From Planomicrobium okeanokoites (GTDB taxonomy: Bacteria; Bacillota; Bacilli; Bacillales_A; Planococcaceae): 64,000 nucleotides of DNA. The stretch covers positions 310,001-374,000 of the forward strand of contig NZ_QQRS01000002.1 of NCBI RefSeq assembly GCF_003428875.1, read 5' to 3'. A program made the translations under genes and the position numbers. Numbering within the stretch: position 1 is the first letter of the stretch; every line of letters begins with the position of its first letter. Shown in pieces: positions 60,464 through 64,000 of the stretch. The notes beneath the pieces are model-generated. The model made no database searches, was not told the origin of the DNA, and saw only the letters and a list, made by a program, of their open reading frames with translations.

Positions 60464-60898
60464 TCAATGGCGCTTGAAAGTCGGCTTGTCCTGTTCTTCC
60501 ATCGCAAAGTCGATTTCCTTCAATTTGCGCCGGCAGCTGTGAACCAGGTTTTTTGCCGATTCGCGCAATGAAAAATAATGCTGGCGAATATGTGATTCGT
60601 TTTCCATGTTAATCGGAATTTTAATGATTTTCGCGTACTCCTCGGTCCACCGGCTGAAGTAGCGAAGCATTTCTTTCGAACGGTACTTTTCGCTTTTCAA
60701 CTCTTCCTTCAGCTCTTTTTTATCATGAAGCAGCGTATCCTTGTCCCGCCGCAATAATTGAACTTCCCGCTTCAGCACCTGAATCTCCCATAAGGCGTTT
60801 TTGGCAATTTCCTGCTCATGCCCACTCAGTCTTTCAGTAAATTCAGTAAAGGCTCTTTCCCTGTAAAAATGATTAGTTGAAGTTTCGGTGTTTTTCAT
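60464..60898 (-). CDS. Coiled-coil protein of unknown function
   Basis: A 144-residue protein whose central part (IQVLKREVQLLRRDKDTLLHDKKELKEELK) is a strongly predicted coiled coil rich in Lys, Glu and Leu. The C-terminal part is basic. The ATG at 60898 has AAGGGG five bases upstream; an ATG at 60949 that touches the stop of the XRE gene is an alternative without ribosome site. It is between the XRE regulator and the MreB paralogue, which suggests a cytoskeleton or regulator-associated factor, but no family is recognised. Confidence 0.7.
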   Translation of the reverse strand: MKNTETSTNHFYRERAFTEFTERLSGHEQEIAKNALWEIQVLKREVQLLRRDKDTLLHDKKELKEELKSEKYRSKEMLRYFSRWTEEYAKIIKIPINMENESHIRQHYFSLRESAKNLVHSCRRKLKEIDFAMEEQDKPTFKRH

Positions 60899-60949
60899 GA
60901 AGTCCCCTTCCTTCTCGATTATGCCGTCAATAAGGTTGGCTGTTTTCAT

Positions 60950-61147
60950 TTATTCCGTAAGCAATGTTTCCATCGGAACGTCGAAAAAGGCTGCCAGACG
61001 TTCGGCGTGATCTTCCGAAATTTGTTTGGTGCCGTTTTCGTATGCCCATATCGCGCTGGTTGCGACGCCGATTTGCTGGGCAAGTTCTTTGGAAGACATT
61101 CCTTTGGCTTTCCTCAAGTCACGTAATCCACTGAGCGCATTCACCAT
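60950..61147 (-). CDS. XRE-family small DNA-binding protein
   Basis: A 65-residue protein that is essentially one Cro/C1-type helix-turn-helix (LRDLRKAKGMSSKELAQQIGVATSAIWAYENGTKQIS) with a short C-terminal helix. I take the ATG at 61147 because GAGG lies about 9 bases upstream; the frame to 61168 runs through that site. The gene is followed by the coiled-coil and mreB-like genes, so it may regulate them. The family is certain. Confidence 0.85.
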   Translation of the reverse strand: MVNALSGLRDLRKAKGMSSKELAQQIGVATSAIWAYENGTKQISEDHAERLAAFFDVPMETLLTE

Positions 61148-61204
61148 CTTCCATGACCTCTTTTCCATATATTTTAGTTGGACAGTTTCCCCGATTGTGG
61201 CCGG

Positions 61205-61498
61205 TTATGCCTGGTGCAAGCCGATCATGCCATTGCGGCGATAGATGAATTGTTTGTCTTCCAGGGTTTTCAACACCCGCGTCAAAGCTGCATGCGACAT
61301 ATTCAAATCTGTAGTGATTTCTTTTATCGTCTTAAATAAAACACCTTCCGACGAGCAGTTATTCAGGAAATAAATCATGAATACCTCCCCGTTCCTTATA
61401 CTTTTATCGTCCTGTCCCGCGAAGCATTGCCGTGATTTCTTCAGCAGATCTTTTTCTTCCATTCTTAAGTTGCCATATACCGCAGATTTACCAACCAC
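61205..61498 (-). CDS. Small winged-helix protein, RepL-like
   Basis: A 97-residue protein. The second half (GEVFMIYFLNNC, TIKEITTDLNMSHAALTRVLKTLEDKQFIYRRNG) is a winged helix similar to that of RepL plasmid replication proteins and MarR-type regulators. The start is GTG at 61498, eight bases after AGGAGG. It is 57 bases before the XRE gene on the same strand. A chromosomal regulator is more likely than a replication protein, because no origin or plasmid gene is seen. Confidence 0.65.
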   Translation of the reverse strand: MVGKSAVYGNLRMEEKDLLKKSRQCFAGQDDKSIRNGEVFMIYFLNNCSSEGVLFKTIKEITTDLNMSHAALTRVLKTLEDKQFIYRRNGMIGLHQA

Positions 61499-61675
61499 AA
61501 CTAGCACCTCCTATAAACTTACAAATATATATTTCTTCTTACATATTTACCCTCCATTTAAACCCCTAATCATATTTTTAATAGATTTATCAGAAAATAA
61601 TATTTGTAACACGAAATACTTTTTGTCATTCGGTTCCGTGTGCTCCCCCAAGCCTGTTGTTATACGATTTCATAG

Positions 61676-61709
61676 AAAAACCGCCCGTGAAGTCATGACT
61701 TCAGGACGG
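61676..61709 (-). terminator. Terminator of the copC-copD-hydrolase operon
   Basis: CCGCCCGTGAAGTCA pairs imperfectly with TGACTTCAGGACGG, with five T on the minus strand, about 12 bases past the hydrolase stop. Confidence 0.85.
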
Positions 61710-61721
61710 CAATATTACGGT

Positions 61722-62330
61722 TCAATTTAATATAGTGGAATGGGTTTTTTGGAAATTTTTCAATAAATCCAACGCTTTTTGGCGGGAATTTTTATCGAAT
61801 ACCGGCGCAAAAGGATCTGCAAAACCATGTTCTCCAGGTAAACTCACTGCTTCAATGGAACCGTCGGCAACTTCGGCTATAAAATCAGCTACATTGAACG
61901 ACTTTTCACGCTCGCCATAAATCAGGAGCACTGGACAAAGCGGCGTAATTTCCCGGTAGTCCCGGATTCTTGATCCATAAAATGCTGTTACGCTGGCAAT
62001 ATGGTCCAATTGACTGCAAAGCCAGGCGACAGTCGCCCCGACACTGAATCCGACAATATGTATTTCATCGTAATCTTTTGCCTCTTCAGCAAGCAGCTTT
62101 TTTACCTGTTCAAAAGCAGAGTCGAATCCGACAGCATCCATAAAGTTTCGATAGGCCCTTTCGCTTTGATCATATGAAAACGGCGGATTTCTGTCAATTA
62201 GATCGGGTACTAAAACATCGAACCCTTGCTCCGCGAATGAAGCCGCAGCCAATTCCATGTGATCATTTATTCCATAGATTTCATGCAGGACAAGCACAAG
62301 CGCCCGGTTTCCATGTTTTATTGCCAGCAA
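61722..62330 (-). CDS. Dienelactone hydrolase family protein
   Basis: An alpha/beta hydrolase of about 202 residues. The nucleophile elbow is GFSVGATVAW, with Ser in place of the Cys used by true dienelactone hydrolases, and the late His is in PGEHGFADPF. The N-terminal LVLVLHEIYGINDH fits the family. I take TTG at 62330, eight bases after AAGGAG, over the GTG at 62339 that overlaps the ribosome site. It follows copD by a few bases and so forms the third gene of the cop operon; its link to copper is unexplained. Confidence 0.82.
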   Translation of the reverse strand: MLAIKHGNRALVLVLHEIYGINDHMELAAASFAEQGFDVLVPDLIDRNPPFSYDQSERAYRNFMDAVGFDSAFEQVKKLLAEEAKDYDEIHIVGFSVGATVAWLCSQLDHIASVTAFYGSRIRDYREITPLCPVLLIYGEREKSFNVADFIAEVADGSIEAVSLPGEHGFADPFAPVFDKNSRQKALDLLKNFQKTHSTILN

Positions 62331-62342
62331 TTTCCCCACTCC

Positions 62343-63404
62343 TTAAAAATTCATATTCAACATTAAGCCCAGATACACGCTTACGATAAAACCGAATCCA
62401 AAGATGAATGACAGCCATAAAGGCATCTTTTTAAAGAAGCTCATGATCATCAGGCCGATTGCCAGCGCACCGATCAATAACAGCAGGATGCCGTTAAGCG
62501 AGAAGACAAATTCCGGTGTGATCGGCAAGTATTGTTCACCGATCAGGCTTTCGAGCAGCGGAGCCGTCCCTTCTGTCAAAAATGTGTTGTTGACGTTATG
62601 CGGCGGCGCCAGCTTGCTCATGACAGCGGTAGAAAGAAAAACCAGCCCCAGCATGAAAGTTTCGAGCTTCAAGAGATTGTGCGAAGGTTCCTTCGCTTTA
62701 TTGCCAAAGCCGTTAAGGAAAGCCGCCACCAATAAAGGCAGGATGCTCAAGTGCTTCAAGAGCAGCATCTGGCCATAAGGCAGCACCCAGGAAGCCGCAT
62801 AGTCAGCGGGTTTTGAAAACAGCAGCCAGACAACGAAACCACTCACCAGGATAATGGCCATCAAGCTGAATGCGAACGGTGTAAACCATTTCAGGAAGCT
62901 GCGCCAATTCGTAAGTGCCGGTGCACCCCAGGCAACCAGGATCAACACTCCTGCCCATAGCGTCAGCGATAAAAAATGGATGGTGTGGCTGAACAGGCCG
63001 GGCAGAAAATCGAGTGATGCGGCATGGCTGCCGAATCCCATATTGAGGACGGACAACAGGAACCAGAATGCCTGAATGTATTTCGAGCTATTGACGGCTG
63101 TTGCGCCGAACCAGAAAAATGAAAGAAAAATGCTGAACGCGAAACTTTGGCCGACCTGGAATTCGGTGATAGATGTCCAGACTGCGGAACCGAAACTGGC
63201 ATTATTCAGCAACAAGCCGAGCAATTGGATTGCCGGAGCCGCCGACAAAAAAGGAATGGATGCAATCCCCAGCAGGACCGCTGAGTTTCTAATCGAAATT
63301 TTCGGCTTCAGGTGCTCGGGAACAAATTGCAGAACCAGCACACCAGCCAAAAATGACATGACCAGGTAAAGCAGAAAATCAGAAAGGATGGTAAACAGGA
63401 TCAT
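62343..63404 (-). CDS. copD: Copper resistance membrane protein CopD
   Basis: A 353-residue protein with eight or nine transmembrane helices and the CopD pattern LSLTLWAGVLILVAWGAPAL and WVLPYGQMLLLKHLSILPLLVAAFLNGFGNK, which contain conserved His and Lys residues. With CopC it is thought to move copper across the membrane. The ATG at 63404 overlaps the copC stop by 4 bases, so the frame further upstream is not used. In Bacillus YcnJ the two functions are fused; here they are separate. Confidence 0.92.
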   Translation of the reverse strand: MILFTILSDFLLYLVMSFLAGVLVLQFVPEHLKPKISIRNSAVLLGIASIPFLSAAPAIQLLGLLLNNASFGSAVWTSITEFQVGQSFAFSIFLSFFWFGATAVNSSKYIQAFWFLLSVLNMGFGSHAASLDFLPGLFSHTIHFLSLTLWAGVLILVAWGAPALTNWRSFLKWFTPFAFSLMAIILVSGFVVWLLFSKPADYAASWVLPYGQMLLLKHLSILPLLVAAFLNGFGNKAKEPSHNLLKLETFMLGLVFLSTAVMSKLAPPHNVNNTFLTEGTAPLLESLIGEQYLPITPEFVFSLNGILLLLIGALAIGLMIMSFFKKMPLWLSFIFGFGFIVSVYLGLMLNMNF

Positions 63405-63988
63405 TTTCTTCTGGCCATCACGAAGAATGCAGCTGCCGCGATTGCCAAAATGGCGATGATCAGAATGGTCACCCAAGGCGTTTCCGCTTTTGCAGGCTCA
63501 ACAGCTGATGCAGAATCTTCCTCGGCTGACTGCTCCTCCGAAGCAACGTCTGTTGTTTCAGTTGCTTCTGTTGCTTCTTCTGAAGCCGGCTCTTCTGCAG
63601 CTTCTTCAGTTGTTGTTTCTTCTTCAGCCGCTACTTCCGTTTCTTCCGCTGCGATATTAAATGTTAAAGTCCCTGTAATTTCATGGCTGTCCTGGCTGAT
63701 TACACTCCAATCGACTGTGTAGGCACCGTTCGGAAGTTCGTCCGCCAATTGGCCAGTCAATTCCATTTCAGAAAAGCTGATGTCGGCAACTTCAATCGTA
63801 TTGCCCGCTTCATCTTTTATTATCATATCCCCTTGCTGGATAGGCGACTCGAAAAGGAATTGGATTTCTTCCGGCGATCCTTCAAGTGTCGCGCCTTCCG
63901 CTGGTGTGGAAGAAGATAAACCTGAATGTGCGTGTGCCGTGACCGGCAAGAATAATAATAGAAATGCGATTGCTATAAATTTTTTCAT
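63401..63988 (-). CDS. copC: Copper-binding protein CopC with membrane anchor
   Basis: A 195-residue exported protein. The signal peptide ends at AHA, leaving His21 as the mature N-terminus, the first Cu(II) ligand in CopC proteins; Asp100 and His102 in SQDSHEITG complete the site. A Glu/Thr/Ala-rich linker (about residues 115-165) leads to a C-terminal transmembrane helix and the basic tail MARRK, so it is anchored outside. It is the first gene of the copC-copD-hydrolase unit, close to the right edge, so its promoter is not visible. Confidence 0.93.
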   Translation of the reverse strand: MKKFIAIAFLLLFLPVTAHAHSGLSSSTPAEGATLEGSPEEIQFLFESPIQQGDMIIKDEAGNTIEVADISFSEMELTGQLADELPNGAYTVDWSVISQDSHEITGTLTFNIAAEETEVAAEEETTTEEAAEEPASEEATEATETTDVASEEQSAEEDSASAVEPAKAETPWVTILIIAILAIAAAAFFVMARRK

Positions 63989-64000
63989 GATGTGCTCCCT

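Noticed and set aside
61205-61498. Integrated plasmid replication gene
   Set aside because: Only the winged-helix part resembles RepL. No origin, iterons, mobilisation genes or attachment sites are visible.

Overview
Organism. The window reads as a Bacillota chromosome of the Planococcaceae type (Planococcus, Planomicrobium or a close relative). The evidence is Bacillus-like Shine-Dalgarno sequences (AGGAGG family), frequent GTG and TTG starts, lipoproteins with L-A-A-C lipoboxes, an OpuA osmoprotectant importer, moderate GC content, and many convergent gene pairs sharing intrinsic terminators. No rRNA, tRNA, CRISPR array, insertion sequence transposase or phage gene was seen. Genus level is an inference. 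Layout, left to right. 1-2550: glycine betaine importer opuAA-AB-AC on the minus strand, running off the left edge, with a clear promoter at 2741-2769. 3092-3889: a nitrilase-superfamily hydrolase. 4150-13055: a long minus-strand cluster with two complete tripartite tricarboxylate (TTT) transporters flanking a YwrD-like gamma-glutamyltransferase and a split CHR (chromate-type) transporter pair, with a divergent LysR regulator at 13267. 14284-15965: FAA hydrolase plus SDR. 16097-19741: TrkA-N potassium channel, GAF-STAS protein, MarR regulator, paiA-paiB. 20200-22581: a three-subunit B-type (ba3-like) heme-copper oxidase set whose catalytic subunit has Asn where the cross-linked Tyr is expected, so it may be a NO reductase. 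23335-26913: two-component system next to a YdhK lipoprotein and a DUF305 membrane protein. 27877-29596: TetR regulator and MFS exporter, each behind the same operator. 29668-40117: a sugar-acid (aldonate) catabolic region with SDR, gnd, TRAP transporter dctPQM, kdgK, eda, dgoD, 2-hydroxyacid dehydrogenase, an HPr-like protein without the active His, and rpiA. Its promoter has a palindromic operator between -35 and -10. 40578-42921: pabA and a pabB-pabC fusion. 43213-44709: amidase. 44921-48704: Fur-boxed ferric iron ABC importer. 48907-52552: cardiolipin synthase, two small proteins, DUF2812 plus PadR. 52817-57115: flavodoxin, nrdB, nrdA and a thioesterase. 57777-63988: MFS, small membrane protein, MreB paralogue, small HTH proteins, dienelactone hydrolase, copD, copC. 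How it fits together. The most striking unit is the aerobic ribonucleotide reductase operon. Its leader holds two NrdR boxes spaced like a textbook pair, a full adenosylcobalamin riboswitch, and a terminator with a visible antiterminator partner. The layout predicts that this B12-independent enzyme is shut off when cobalamin is available. A second theme is a dispersed family of short tandem arrays (20 or 21 bp unit, core ATCGGCG) at three intergenic sites, plus two larger structured intergenic elements. A third is metal handling: an iron importer under Fur, copC/copD, and a probable metal-responsive two-component locus.
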